Positions 25,137-33,309 of a stretch of 40,945 nucleotides of DNA are shown in pieces. The position numbers and the translations under genes were made by a program. The notes below the pieces were generated by a model, which saw only the letters and a program-made list of their open reading frames with translations, searched no databases and was not told the origin of the DNA. How positions within the stretch are numbered: position 1 is the stretch's first letter; every line of letters begins with the position of its first letter. The stretch is taken from IMG/VR virus record IMGVR_UViG_3300049856_000170, positions 1 through 40,945 of that record, one strand, 5' to 3'. Source of the DNA: a virus.

Positions 25137-27281
25137 CTAACTCTCTCTCAAACTACTATTAATTCTAACTCCTGGAGGAGATGCCCACTCATAACGAACC
25201 TCCGTAGTGAGTGCTGTGTTTGGAATAGTTCCAAGAGCATTCCAGCTGGTACCATTATTAGTTGAGTACTTAAACAAAGTTGGATTGGCAGAAGTGTTGG
25301 CGCTGATAACTAAATTACCAGAGTCATCGTATGCTCTGAAATACAGCGTAGGAACAACACTTGAATAAACAGTTTGAAGCCTAAATGCAGAGTAGGCAGG
25401 TGATGCTCCATTGCCTGTAGTATTATCTACAGATCCTGCCCATCTATCAGATAATTCATTAGTTCCGGTTACAACCGCAAACAGTTCATTAACTTGAGCA
25501 GGGGTTTGTGCTGACAGTTGAGCGATATCAAAAGCTATCTTAAACTGTGTGAAGTTAGATAATAAATTAGTCGTCTGATACTTATTGTTTGGAAGAGTGG
25601 TCCAGCTTCCTGCTGCTGTAGTAAATATCGCATCCCCACTAGTTGCAGCAGTTCTGTAATAAATTGTTAATGAATTAGTGTAATCAAACAACTGCTCTAT
25701 CGTTTGCAGGAATTGGAACGATTGGGTATTTGATGTATTAAGAAGTGGACTTATTAGATAAGAGTAATCAAAAGTTACATCACTCCTTAAATCCATGAAA
25801 AACACCCCACGCTGACCAGCTGTAGTGCTAACAAAAGATAACCACCCAGAGCTGGTTCTGGCATCTATTTGAGATATAGTCACTGCTCCGAAGTTGGTAG
25901 TAAGCCTTGATGGAGTATTTTCCCACCACATAGTAGAAAGATTACCGAACGATAGAAGTATTGAATTAGATAGCCAGCGTTTAGCATAAAAAGCAGATGT
26001 ATTTGATGTGTATACAACCACTCCAGATGTTGAAGAATACGCAGCAGTGGCTGGAGTAATACCTGTGTAATCAATACCATTTCCACTAGAGTTAACAGAA
26101 GACATTGAAGCTAAGCTAGTGGCTGCATTCACAATGTCTGAAACTTTAAACAGATGAAAATTCGTACTGGTCGGCAAGAAGTAGCATAGCTGGCCATTTA
26201 ATCCAGCCGGTATATTTGGATCAGTAGTTGTCGATGGAGTTACTAAATGCTGGCTGCTAGTTAGCAAAATAGTACCAATGATACCAGTAATTGTTCCTGT
26301 TTTTGTAGACGTCCAAGGCGTTGTTATCTGTCCAAAAGCACGACCGACTACTGTGTTAGATGTTACCGATGTCGCATTAATTGATGCACCACCAGATGTA
26401 AGAGATAACTCAAATGTATTAGCCGCTGGATTTCTCACAAAGTAAACAGTCTGCACTGTCGTTGTCGATGCAGTAAATGATGTCGGTGGATTAGATGTAA
26501 TAATCACAGGATCATTAGCATTATATCCATGCGCTGTCAGTGTGAACGTAGGTGATCCGTTTGCTGTGGCAGCAGTCGTTGTTTGTGTTACGTATGTAAG
26601 AGTAGCTGCTGAATCCCATTTAATGAATTGAGTCGTAGCAAGGACGTTGTTGTTAACATAAACAAGACCAGTGGCTCTATCTAAACCAGCTCCCTGGATA
26701 GCTGTGATATTGTTATTCACACCAATATTTGAAGGATCTTGAAGCATGTAAACTGCTTTTGCAGATGATGAAATGGCAAGACCTATAGTTGGTGGAGAAG
26801 TTGGCACAAAGTCCGCGAGTGCTATACTATTAGCTATAAATGTACCACCATTAATCAGCACAGATCCGACAGTTGATAGAATGATCTTCCATCCAGTTAC
26901 TCCAGTGTCTAATACTTCTAATTGACGAACTGTATGAGTAGTCGCTGCAGAGTTTGGAAGATTCATAAGGATACGGCCAACATATGCTGGAGTAGCTGCG
27001 CCGGTTAAGTCAAAAGTATAAAGGGTGATCGTTAACTGTCCTGCAGTAGATGCATTAGCTACGAACATTCTTCCGTTTGGAGAATTGTAAACCCAATTGG
27101 GCGTTACAGAACCTCCACCAATAGTATCAGTAAAAACATCAACGAAGTTAGTTAAAGGCGGTCCTAATACAGTTTGAGAGTTAATGCTTTTAGATGAGGT
27201 TCTTCCCGCGAGGAATGTCTTTGTCGTATCACCGTATGTTGTAGTCGTTGATGTGGTAAGATTTGCTTGGATCGTTTTCAT
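25137..27281 (-). CDS. Large beta-rich structural protein, fibre-like
   Basis: A 714-residue, Thr/Ser/Asn-rich protein (about a third Thr+Ser by eye) with no cysteine-rich or catalytic motifs, signal or membrane segment. The pattern of short hydrophobic strands throughout suggests a beta-helix or beta-propeller-like fibre or spike. AHGYNANDPVII and VYFVRNPAANTFELS are typical of fibre proteins with repeated beta modules. It precedes the heptad fibre by three bases and follows a small chaperone-like gene. The most likely role is a virion surface protein; the binding partner is unknown. Confidence 0.55.
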   Translation of the reverse strand: MKTIQANLTTSTTTTYGDTTKTFLAGRTSSKSINSQTVLGPPLTNFVDVFTDTIGGGSVTPNWVYNSPNGRMFVANASTAGQLTITLYTFDLTGAATPAYVGRILMNLPNSAATTHTVRQLEVLDTGVTGWKIILSTVGSVLINGGTFIANSIALADFVPTSPPTIGLAISSSAKAVYMLQDPSNIGVNNNITAIQGAGLDRATGLVYVNNNVLATTQFIKWDSAATLTYVTQTTTAATANGSPTFTLTAHGYNANDPVIITSNPPTSFTASTTTVQTVYFVRNPAANTFELSLTSGGASINATSVTSNTVVGRAFGQITTPWTSTKTGTITGIIGTILLTSSQHLVTPSTTTDPNIPAGLNGQLCYFLPTSTNFHLFKVSDIVNAATSLASMSSVNSSGNGIDYTGITPATAAYSSTSGVVVYTSNTSAFYAKRWLSNSILLSFGNLSTMWWENTPSRLTTNFGAVTISQIDARTSSGWLSFVSTTAGQRGVFFMDLRSDVTFDYSYLISPLLNTSNTQSFQFLQTIEQLFDYTNSLTIYYRTAATSGDAIFTTAAGSWTTLPNNKYQTTNLLSNFTQFKIAFDIAQLSAQTPAQVNELFAVVTGTNELSDRWAGSVDNTTGNGASPAYSAFRLQTVYSSVVPTLYFRAYDDSGNLVISANTSANPTLFKYSTNNGTSWNALGTIPNTALTTEVRYEWASPPGVRINSSLRES

Positions 27282-27736
27282 TATTCATTCCCCTTGTATT
27301 TCTCGTCCTCTTTAACTTCCGCAGAGAGGATTTCATTAGCTCTCGCAGAGGTCAAGAGACCTAAACTTACCAACATTCCAAATCCAGCCACTGTGTCTGC
27401 GCGATTCAAATCAATGAACGTAGATACACTCAAGTTACCCATTAAAGCTTCAACTTGGACTATCGACTTTGCCGCAGTAGTTAATACGCACAATTCAGTA
27501 AAAGTAAGCCTTCGTCTAAGGCCTAGCTTTGTTATTTTTCTAGATGGGATAAATGATTGGCCCAGTGGTGGTATCAGTTTGTTTCCGTCAAATTCCCATC
27601 CAACGACAGCTCTAGGATTATCGTTAGTGATATCGATTATTCCAGCGTAAGAAGATGATAAGTGCTGTAACTCTTCTTCTGTATTTATGGTCCTAATCTC
27701 TGAAACGATATTATCTATCATGAGAGCGCAAATCAT
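27281..27736 (-). CDS. Small protein possibly acting as fibre chaperone
   Basis: A 151-residue protein. An N-terminal part contains VVGWEFDGNKLIPP, a phrase similar to that of tail fibre assembly and related proteins, and a helical C-terminal half has TFTELCVLTTAAKSIVQVEALMG and SLGLLTSARANEILS. It begins just after the stop of the NlpC/P60-like gene and shares one base with the large beta-rich protein, so it may help fold or attach that protein. The family is not firmly recognised. Confidence 0.45.
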   Translation of the reverse strand: MICALMIDNIVSEIRTINTEEELQHLSSSYAGIIDITNDNPRAVVGWEFDGNKLIPPLGQSFIPSRKITKLGLRRRLTFTELCVLTTAAKSIVQVEALMGNLSVSTFIDLNRADTVAGFGMLVSLGLLTSARANEILSAEVKEDEKYKGNE

Positions 27737-28228
27737 TTACTTGGCCCCTTTTAATATGATCATAGCCTTATCTGGAGTAGTCATTCCTAAGTCTATGTCT
27801 TCTGGTAATTTAGTGATCCATGGTGGTAGTTTAAATATCATCTCAGTGCATAGCTGCATGTCTGCCTTACCCCAAGCATTTCTTAAAGGTAATTCTTTAT
27901 CGAATAACTTATAGAGAAGTCCACGCCATGCAAAGTAAATGAAGCCTGGATAATCGTAAGAGTCCTCACTGCATTGAGATATCAATGTTTGAAACACTTC
28001 TTCTTCTTGATCCAGAGTCAGGTCGTATTCGATAGATTCAACAATCTCAGTTTTAGAGTGGTGGTTCATATAGGCTTTGAATAAACGAATGTTCACGCCT
28101 AGTAGGTTTGAATGAACCAGCCACTTGTCATCATCAAATACAAAGGCAATGTGAGATCCTTTGGAATTAAAAGCCCAGCGGATGAGCTTCGATAATATGT
28201 TCGATGATTTCGTTTCGATTATTTTCAC
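27737..28228 (-). CDS. Permuted NlpC/P60 (YiiX-like) papain-fold protein
   Basis: A 163-residue protein with the circularly permuted NlpC/P60 order. The His comes first (SHIAFVFDD, His26) and the catalytic Cys near the end (LCTEM, Cys127). This is the order in the YiiX/YaeF type, as opposed to standard NlpC, where Cys comes first. The family contains amidases, acyltransferases and peptidases acting on cell walls or lipids. No signal peptide. The GTG start has only a weak ribosome site. It sits between terminase and the fibre cassette. A role at the cell envelope is possible; activity cannot be judged. Confidence 0.6.
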   Translation of the reverse strand: MKIIETKSSNILSKLIRWAFNSKGSHIAFVFDDDKWLVHSNLLGVNIRLFKAYMNHHSKTEIVESIEYDLTLDQEEEVFQTLISQCSEDSYDYPGFIYFAWRGLLYKLFDKELPLRNAWGKADMQLCTEMIFKLPPWITKLPEDIDLGMTTPDKAMIILKGAK

Positions 28229-28295
28229 AGACTAAATAGTCGCCTACGAGATTTGTGATTGTCCATTTAAAGTAGAAACTTTAAGCCGTATCGCG

Positions 28296-28736
28296 TTAAT
28301 CACTATTAAGGTCCAGAGAATACAACTGCTCAATCGTTTTGTTTCTGATAAAAACTTCTCTCTTTATAAAAAGAGGAGAAAGATTAAGTATCCTGGACCA
28401 TTCGGCAACTGATCTTGATTTCCCATTGTGCTCAATAAATATATTGTTTCTTCGATTGTTGCCTTGCTCGTATTGAGTAGCCCATCTGCAGTTTGATGGC
28501 TCGTAGTTTCCATTGTTATCGATCCGGTCTAAAGAATGATCTTTTGATGGCTTTGGTCCCATATCTTGTAGAAAATTTAAAAAAGAATTTTCCCATCTTT
28601 CACAGACCTTTATCCCTCGACCACCATAGTTTTTAAAGCCTGGGTTATTGCTGTTCTTGCATCTTGCATGCATTCCTTGCCAAGAAATGTACTCTTTGGT
28701 TCTTGAGCATCCATGTATAATGTGTTTCTTTTTCAT
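28296..28736 (-). CDS. HNH homing endonuclease after terL
   Basis: A 146-residue protein with the well-known YGGRGIKVCERW, FLQDMGPKPS and SLDRIDNNGNYEPSNCRWAT sequence of free-standing phage HNH nucleases (about residues 37-86). A C-terminal DNA-recognition helix-turn-helix (SVAEWSRILNLS) follows. Its ATG overlaps the terminase stop (ATGA), so it is translated from the packaging mRNA. Homing genes commonly sit next to terminase genes, and HNH proteins there can assist cleavage at packaging sites in some phages; a role in packaging is possible but not shown. Confidence 0.9.
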   Translation of the reverse strand: MKKKHIIHGCSRTKEYISWQGMHARCKNSNNPGFKNYGGRGIKVCERWENSFLNFLQDMGPKPSKDHSLDRIDNNGNYEPSNCRWATQYEQGNNRRNNIFIEHNGKSRSVAEWSRILNLSPLFIKREVFIRNKTIEQLYSLDLNSD

Positions 28737-30307
28737 CTAAATACTCCAAAGGCCATTCCTTTACTCATTCGAGAAGCAGCGATGAGAGCATAGTTGAGTG
28801 CGTGTCTTAAGTGATCAGGTCCGAGCTTCAAATACTTGAGGCGTATAGATCCAGTTTCTTTATTCTCTTCCGGAACCTTTGCTACATTGGCGCAGTGAAG
28901 AGCCAGCATTTCCATCATTGGATTTCTCTGAGGGAGTGAGATCTTTTGTTTCAAGATCATGTCTTGTCCGACATCCATGGACTCAGTTCTGTTCACTAAA
29001 ACTTGCCTTATCTCTTCATCAAAGGCATAAGCCCCTTTTTGGTTGTCGTTATAGAAGCACATGAAAGCTTTATGCTTGTGTTTTTCCACGAAGAACCGTG
29101 AATTCCTAGTCTCTGGCAAGGCATCGATCACTGCTTGTTTCACATTGAACTTCAAGATCAATTCATCCAACTGATCAAAGGTCGTGATCTCACCAGCCCA
29201 GATAACCTTCGTTTGCACACCGGGCTCAATGATTACAATATGAAGCTTCGATCCAACGTCCACACCCATTGCGGTAGCCTTCGTATGACTCGCAGGCATC
29301 ACCCTCATCGGATCACACAAGCTTAAGACCATTTCAGATGTCACACGATCGGTTGCTGATAAATAAGGCAGACCGAGGACGTGATTGTAAAAGTGGCCCA
29401 TGAAGGATGTGGTCTGATACTCGTGCATGATCTCGTTTGGTGAGACGAACGGGCTGTACAGCTGACTAATTTGATATCCTCTAATCTTTGATCTCTCATT
29501 CAAACTGAACCAAGTTCCTTGGCTTAGGTCTAGCTTTGTATGGCACTTGTGGCAGCCGATATAATAGTCACCGTTTGCATCGTGGTAGAAGTTGTTCGGG
29601 AAGTGTTCTTCCAGCACGTTCCAGCGAGAGCAGGACCCACACTTGAAAGCGTAGTGACACTTGTCTGTTTCTTGAAACCTCTTATCAATACCGTAGTCAT
29701 TAATCGTAGGGGTTGAGATATCCATGGAGATCTTAACAGACGATGCTGACAGACGCTTACGAGCTTGGACCACCTGCTCAGGATCTGCTTCATCGAACTC
29801 ATCGTAGATGGCGGCATCAGCAGAGATGGACTTAACCTTGGTCTTAGACTTCAGCCCTCTCACGAAGAATGGTGTGCCATAGATGAACTTTAGCCCCTGG
29901 TTATCTGTGGACTTGCCACCTTTGATGCCAATGGATTTAGCGATCTCTTCATTGTCTGCGATGAATGGATTGATCTTGGTGTTGACGAAGTCACTGACAG
30001 ATTCACCTGTAGGCATCCAATAAATGATCCCCCGTGGGGTCATGCGGTTCTTGCACATCCAGAATGACTTTATGATGGCGAGAGTGGAGACACCGATTTG
30101 GGATCCTTTACGTATCCTGATATCCTGTGATTTGTCTTGTAATGGAGTTTTCAGCCAGTGGAGCTTCGTCCAGTCGATCGGTTGACCCTCCAGCTTCAGA
30201 TCCAGGGAATACATCAATGGTGACTGGCTGTTGAGCTTCTCGTTGTACCTCAAGTTTTCTAAGTACTCTGTCCTCGACCGCCCTATTGAATCTCTGCTCT
30301 GCCTCAC
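28733..30307 (-). CDS. Terminase large subunit (GpA-like)
   Basis: A 524-residue packaging motor. The Walker A-like motif is RKGSQIGVST (about 66-75), Walker B is AAIYDEFDEAD (165-175). A zinc ribbon between ATPase and nuclease domains has C223-x2-C226 and C252-x2-C255, typical of the GpA family. The nuclease (RNase H-like) domain begins with MGVDVGS (Asp350) and has AVIDALPETR downstream. The GTG start is supported by GGGGGA six bases upstream; the next in-frame ATG (codon 32) has no ribosome site. It overlaps the preceding gene by 200 bases. Confidence 0.9.
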   Translation of the reverse strand: MRQSRDSIGRSRTEYLENLRYNEKLNSQSPLMYSLDLKLEGQPIDWTKLHWLKTPLQDKSQDIRIRKGSQIGVSTLAIIKSFWMCKNRMTPRGIIYWMPTGESVSDFVNTKINPFIADNEEIAKSIGIKGGKSTDNQGLKFIYGTPFFVRGLKSKTKVKSISADAAIYDEFDEADPEQVVQARKRLSASSVKISMDISTPTINDYGIDKRFQETDKCHYAFKCGSCSRWNVLEEHFPNNFYHDANGDYYIGCHKCHTKLDLSQGTWFSLNERSKIRGYQISQLYSPFVSPNEIMHEYQTTSFMGHFYNHVLGLPYLSATDRVTSEMVLSLCDPMRVMPASHTKATAMGVDVGSKLHIVIIEPGVQTKVIWAGEITTFDQLDELILKFNVKQAVIDALPETRNSRFFVEKHKHKAFMCFYNDNQKGAYAFDEEIRQVLVNRTESMDVGQDMILKQKISLPQRNPMMEMLALHCANVAKVPEENKETGSIRLKYLKLGPDHLRHALNYALIAASRMSKGMAFGVFR

Positions 30308-30767
30308 CTAAGTCCCCCGAGTGATAACCAAATTCACCATCATCTTTAAGCTCAACAGGCTTCAAGAATCCCAAAGCCTTCTGAACCTCAATGAAGTTCT
30401 CATCCACTTTAACTAAAAGAAGCATGGCCTTAAGCTCTTGGTCAAAGTCTCCCTTTATTTTAGCTCGATTCATCATATCAATAGCTGCTGAGTATCTATG
30501 TCTTTGGCGTAGAGACCACTCAAGCATGATGTTGCCAGGATTTGCGAAGGCTTGTGAGATGATTGTGACGAGATCCTTCCAATACTTCTCACTGATGTTT
30601 CCAAATTTATCCTTCGCTTCATAGAGGCACTGTCCGCCAGCAACATATCTATGTAATCTGTTAATATCTTCGCGGAAGCGTGGGTCTTCTCTACGTTTTT
30701 TCAAACGCTTCTCTTGATTGACGCGCTCGCTTTCAGAATTGGATGACAATACTGATTTTATCTTCAT
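30108..30767 (-). CDS. Putative terminase small subunit
   Basis: A 219-residue basic, helical protein directly upstream of the large terminase. The N-terminal 35 residues are strongly basic (RLKKRREDPRFREDINRL); the middle is helical; the last 70 are acidic and low in complexity. Size and position suit a DNA-recognition small subunit, though no clear helix-turn-helix is visible. Its start overlaps the resolvase stop by four bases. Its last 66 codons share DNA with the start of the large subunit in another frame. Confidence 0.55.
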   Translation of the reverse strand: MKIKSVLSSNSESERVNQEKRLKKRREDPRFREDINRLHRYVAGGQCLYEAKDKFGNISEKYWKDLVTIISQAFANPGNIMLEWSLRQRHRYSAAIDMMNRAKIKGDFDQELKAMLLLVKVDENFIEVQKALGFLKPVELKDDGEFGYHSGDLGEAEQRFNRAVEDRVLRKLEVQREAQQPVTIDVFPGSEAGGSTDRLDEAPLAENSITRQITGYQDT

Positions 30768-31267
30768 TGCTTGTCTAGGATATCGACGCTTTGAATCATT
30801 CTCAAGTCCTGAAAGATACGATTCACGTTAATTATGCGGTTATCGCCTATTAGTATTCCGTCTGTTGGCTTAAGCCCTGAACGCTTTGTAAGTGATCCGA
30901 TCATTGATCCTGAGAAGAACGCGGTGAGGTTAAGCTCAGAGAAGTTGATGATGTAACCGGCTTTGAATCCTTCCATTTCGATCTTCACGAGAATGTTTAT
31001 TTGATGAGGGGTTAGTGCGGAAAATGAATAGGTGTTTGCTTTAGTTGTTTTTGCATCAACGAATAGTGCCTTTCTGTCTTTAAGAAAGAAGAAGTCAAAT
31101 GGTGACTTCACACGGATTAGTTTTGTAGCAGATAGTTGTTTACAGCCATCAGGGATTGGGACTACGAGCCAGCCATGCCTTTGAGTTTCGCCGTGGAGGC
31201 TGTTTTCAAAGTTAGAGCCTCTATTTTTTGCTATTCTTCCTCGCTGAACATTCCTAATGTCTTTCAT
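30764..31267 (-). CDS. RecU-like Holliday junction resolvase
   Basis: A 167-residue protein with the RecU nuclease pattern: Glu21 in NFENSL, then KSPFDFFFL (Asp58) and ALFVDAKTT (Asp71, Lys73), which supply a PD-(D/E)xK-type active site, then LTPHQINILVK and GYIINF as in RecU. RecU cuts four-way junctions in recombining DNA. It is the first gene of the late operon, four bases ahead of the small terminase, so it may trim branched phage DNA before packaging, as phage resolvases such as T4 gp49 do. It is transcribed divergently from the ParB-like gene. Confidence 0.8.
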   Translation of the reverse strand: MKDIRNVQRGRIAKNRGSNFENSLHGETQRHGWLVVPIPDGCKQLSATKLIRVKSPFDFFFLKDRKALFVDAKTTKANTYSFSALTPHQINILVKIEMEGFKAGYIINFSELNLTAFFSGSMIGSLTKRSGLKPTDGILIGDNRIINVNRIFQDLRMIQSVDILDKQ

Positions 31268-31297
31268 GAGTTCGATACAAACAAAGGAGATTGATTA

Positions 31298-31855
31298 ATG
31301 CAAACACAATCTGTGAATCGAAGTATAATGATTAAGTGCAAAGGTGCGGCCGAGATATCAATTGATAATCTTCGTGAGTTTCAAGGAGATTTGAAAGAAC
31401 TTACGAAAGAGAATTTTGATAAGCTTAAGCATACAATATTGACTGAAGGGTATTGTGATCCAGGTTCAGTATGGGAAGATGGCGGTATTTATTGGGTAAT
31501 AGATATGCATCAACGGTTATTTGTTTTGAAAGCTTTGAGATCTGAAGGTTACTATGTCCCACCAATTCCTGTTAATTTTGTGTATCCTAAAGATAAAGAA
31601 GAAGCGAAGAAGCTAGTTCTTACGTTCTCATCTAATTACGGGAAACTTACTGAAGACTCGGTTTCTAATTACTGTATTGATTCAAGTATTGAGCTTTCGT
31701 TCTTGGAGACTTCGGTTGTGTTTCCAGAGGTCGATCTTAATTACTTCACAGAAGGTAATGAACCATTAGAGGAAGCAGAGTCATTATCTCAAGATGATTC
31801 AGATTTAAGCCTTAAATGTGAGTCCTGCGGCGCTAAGATCAAGTCTAAGGCATAA
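31298..31855 (+). CDS. ParB-like (ParB/Srx superfamily) protein
   Basis: A 185-residue protein. A ParB-type N-terminal domain is seen in SIDNLREFQGDLKELTKENF, EGYCDPGSVWE, and WVIDMHQRLFVLKAL, where DMHQR replaces the usual GHRR box. The last residues form a CESCGAKI zinc knuckle. Phage proteins with this domain are DNA-binding or nucleotide-using (CTPase-like or nuclease-like) proteins, often next to methyltransferases or replication genes; none is nearby. The ATG follows AAAGGAGA. It faces away from the resolvase with only 30 bases between starts. Confidence 0.75.
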   Translation: MQTQSVNRSIMIKCKGAAEISIDNLREFQGDLKELTKENFDKLKHTILTEGYCDPGSVWEDGGIYWVIDMHQRLFVLKALRSEGYYVPPIPVNFVYPKDKEEAKKLVLTFSSNYGKLTEDSVSNYCIDSSIELSFLETSVVFPEVDLNYFTEGNEPLEEAESLSQDDSDLSLKCESCGAKIKSKA

Positions 31856-31880
31856 TCTGTATTATCTTGATACACTTCAT

Positions 31881-31892
31881 ACATATATATGT
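31881..31892. promoter_or_regulatory. Palindrome in a short intergenic gap
   Basis: ACATATATATGT is a perfect 12-base palindrome in the 82-base gap between the ParB-like gene and the next gene. A TTGATA lies just upstream (31867-31872). It could be an operator or part of a promoter, but AT-rich palindromes also arise by chance. Confidence 0.25.
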
Positions 31893-31937
31893 CACCCAAA
31901 GGGTTTCCTTGCTACTATGTATATATGGAGGACCTGT

Positions 31938-32138
31938 ATGAACGAAAAAGTAAATAGCAAGATGATCGAGGTTTCAGCGGTACTGATCGAGATGGAGAAG
32001 ATCATTAAGTCGCAAGTAGTGACTAGTGTAAATATTGACCCCAACGATCCAGTGTTGCAGATGACTGCGGTTGAGTTAGTTGATCTCGGTATAGAGGTCT
32101 ACAAGAACCTGCAAATGTCTACATGGAGTAAGAAATGA
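31938..32138 (+). CDS. Small protein of unknown function, early region
   Basis: A 66-residue protein starting MNEKVNSKMIEVSAVL, mostly helical with acidic residues. The ATG at 31938 is preceded by GGAGG (spacer 6). Longer in-frame upstream codons overlap the ParB-like gene and have no ribosome site, so they were not used. It overlaps the next gene by four bases. No family recognised. Confidence 0.6.
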   Translation: MNEKVNSKMIEVSAVLIEMEKIIKSQVVTSVNIDPNDPVLQMTAVELVDLGIEVYKNLQMSTWSKK

Positions 32139-32305
32139 AAAAGGTAAAGAGACCTAATAGGTCTTTCAGAGTTAGAGCGGACCTTATGGCTGAGGCGGAG
32201 AAGCAGGGGATCATATTCTCTCAGTTCGCTGAAAAAGCTTTAGAAGATTATTTAAATGGCAAGACTACATGTCCGACTTGCGGACAGAAAGTGAGTACCA
32301 AATGA
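32135..32305 (+). CDS. Small ribbon-helix-helix-like protein with zinc knuckle
   Basis: A 56-residue protein, MKKVKRPNRSFRVRADLMAEAEKQG..., that fits a ribbon-helix-helix fold: a basic strand SFRVRADL and helices MAEAEKQG and SQFAEKALEDYL. It ends with CPTCGQK, a half zinc ribbon. Such proteins often are phage repressors of neighbouring promoters. It overlaps both neighbours by four bases (ATGA). It is short but strongly coupled, so it is probably real. Confidence 0.65.
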   Translation: MKKVKRPNRSFRVRADLMAEAEKQGIIFSQFAEKALEDYLNGKTTCPTCGQKVSTK

Positions 32306-32430
32306 TTTCCAAAGAGATGATGAAACATATGCTTAAACAAAGACTCCTTGAACCAGATGTTCTATCTATCGCAATCTTTGCAATTGTCTTCGTATTCATC
32401 CAACTCTATTTTTCCTGGACGAGCTTGTAA
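32302..32430 (+). CDS. Small single-span membrane peptide
   Basis: A 42-residue peptide with a basic, amphipathic N-terminal 20 residues and a hydrophobic stretch DVLSIAIFAIVFVFIQLYF (residues 19-37). Start overlaps the previous stop by four bases. The layout suggests a membrane protein, possibly affecting host envelope or superinfection. No family recognised. Confidence 0.5.
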   Translation: MISKEMMKHMLKQRLLEPDVLSIAIFAIVFVFIQLYFSWTSL

Positions 32431-32516
32431 CAATGAAATCAAGTGATTTCTGTAAAACTAGACTTGCGCTATGCGGCTAAAGTAAATTACTATCGGTTAA
32501 ATCAAGGAGGTATGAA

Positions 32517-32711
32517 ATGGACGCTATTGCCCTTTTAAAGACCCTTTGTGATCAGGTTACAATAACGGCTCAGCTAAACGAAACAAATGCAACCATGACC
32601 GGATATGGCGATTTTAAGCGTGCTTCTGGTCAGGTTGTCGTCGAGGTTGAAGGCTGCCAGCGTGTTTTTTTGGTAGAAATAAAAGAAACTCATCCAGCTA
32701 TCGATTCTTAA
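32517..32711 (+). CDS. Small acidic protein
   Basis: A 64-residue protein starting MDAIALLKTLCDQV. The ATG at 32517 is chosen over the one at 32512 because the latter opens a nine-codon frame ending in a stop. AAGGAGGT lies five bases upstream, so initiation is efficient. The protein has beta-like strands (GQVVVEVEGCQRVFLVEIK). It ends 19 bases before the end of the opposite-strand operon. Function unknown. Confidence 0.6.
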   Translation: MDAIALLKTLCDQVTITAQLNETNATMTGYGDFKRASGQVVVEVEGCQRVFLVEIKETHPAIDS

Positions 32712-32729
32712 GATGCAGTGAGCCAATTA

Positions 32730-32891
32730 CTACATAAACATCTGGTGGTACGCGTCATCATCGCCATCGAGTGTTTTGATCGCCCAACGGATCATGTTCA
32801 TGGTTCCTGCGATTGCAAGAAAAGGAATTAGGACCAAAATCAATAAAGCGGTAAATGGTGCGAGGATCATGTGAGCGGCTATTCGTTTCAT
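32730..32891 (-). CDS. Small membrane protein, last gene of the embedded minus operon
   Basis: A 53-residue protein: a basic start (MKRIAAHM), a hydrophobic segment of about 20 residues (LAPFTALLILVLIPFLAIAG) and an acidic tail (DGDDD). It overlaps the previous gene's stop by four bases, the strongest sign that it is real. No family recognised. The charged tail would lie in the cytoplasm or periplasm depending on topology, probably periplasm given the basic N-terminus. Confidence 0.55.
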   Translation of the reverse strand: MKRIAAHMILAPFTALLILVLIPFLAIAGTMNMIRWAIKTLDGDDDAYHQMFM

Positions 32892-33115
32892 AACAATCTT
32901 CTTCCTTGGTCAAACTTGTGGCGGATGGTTAATGTTCTATCATCAAACTTATTCATTCTCTGCAAGATTCCCATACTGATTCCAAGTTTCCCGTGAGCAC
33001 TCCAAAAAGAATATCCAGCTCTCAAGTGGTCCTCTAAAATCTCATACTGCCTAGGTGTAAGTTCTGTGATGAATCCATTCTTCCCACGCTTGTTAATTAT
33101 TCTCAAGGCATTCAT
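32888..33115 (-). CDS. Possible HTH-containing small protein
   Basis: A 75-residue basic protein. ELTPRQYEILEDHLRAGYSFWSAHGKLGISMGILQRM reads like a three-helix, helix-turn-helix-type region (about residues 18-54), recalling LuxR-type or sigma-type helices. It is coupled at both ends by four-base overlaps. A role as DNA-binding regulator of the early region is plausible but not proven. Confidence 0.45.
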   Translation of the reverse strand: MNALRIINKRGKNGFITELTPRQYEILEDHLRAGYSFWSAHGKLGISMGILQRMNKFDDRTLTIRHKFDQGRRLL

Positions 33116-33309
33116 TTTCTAGAGCTCTCTACCAACAATCGAACTTCAATCTCTAAAGCATTAATCCGAGATAGTGCTACGTCCAAACTATGCTTAACTT
33201 CATGAGCGTAGCCAACTGATCGTTGATGTTCCTCTAGCAGCATCGCGCACTCTTGCTCAGTGATGCTTAGTAAATCTTTGATGATTCGAAATCTGTCTGC
33301 AACACTCAT
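33112..33309 (-). CDS. Small helical coiled-coil protein
   Basis: A 65-residue protein, helical throughout, with heptad-like leucines (IKDLLSITEQECAMLLEEHQ..., LDVALSRINALEIEV). It overlaps both neighbours by four bases. No signal or membrane segment. It may pair with the 125-residue coiled-coil membrane protein upstream. Function unknown. Confidence 0.5.
   Translation of the reverse strand: MSVADRFRIIKDLLSITEQECAMLLEEHQRSVGYAHEVKHSLDVALSRINALEIEVRLLVESSRK

Noticed and set aside
32433-32480. A 15-codon ORF (MKSSDFCK...) after the membrane peptide.
   Set aside because: No ribosome site, no coupling overlap and no conserved feature.
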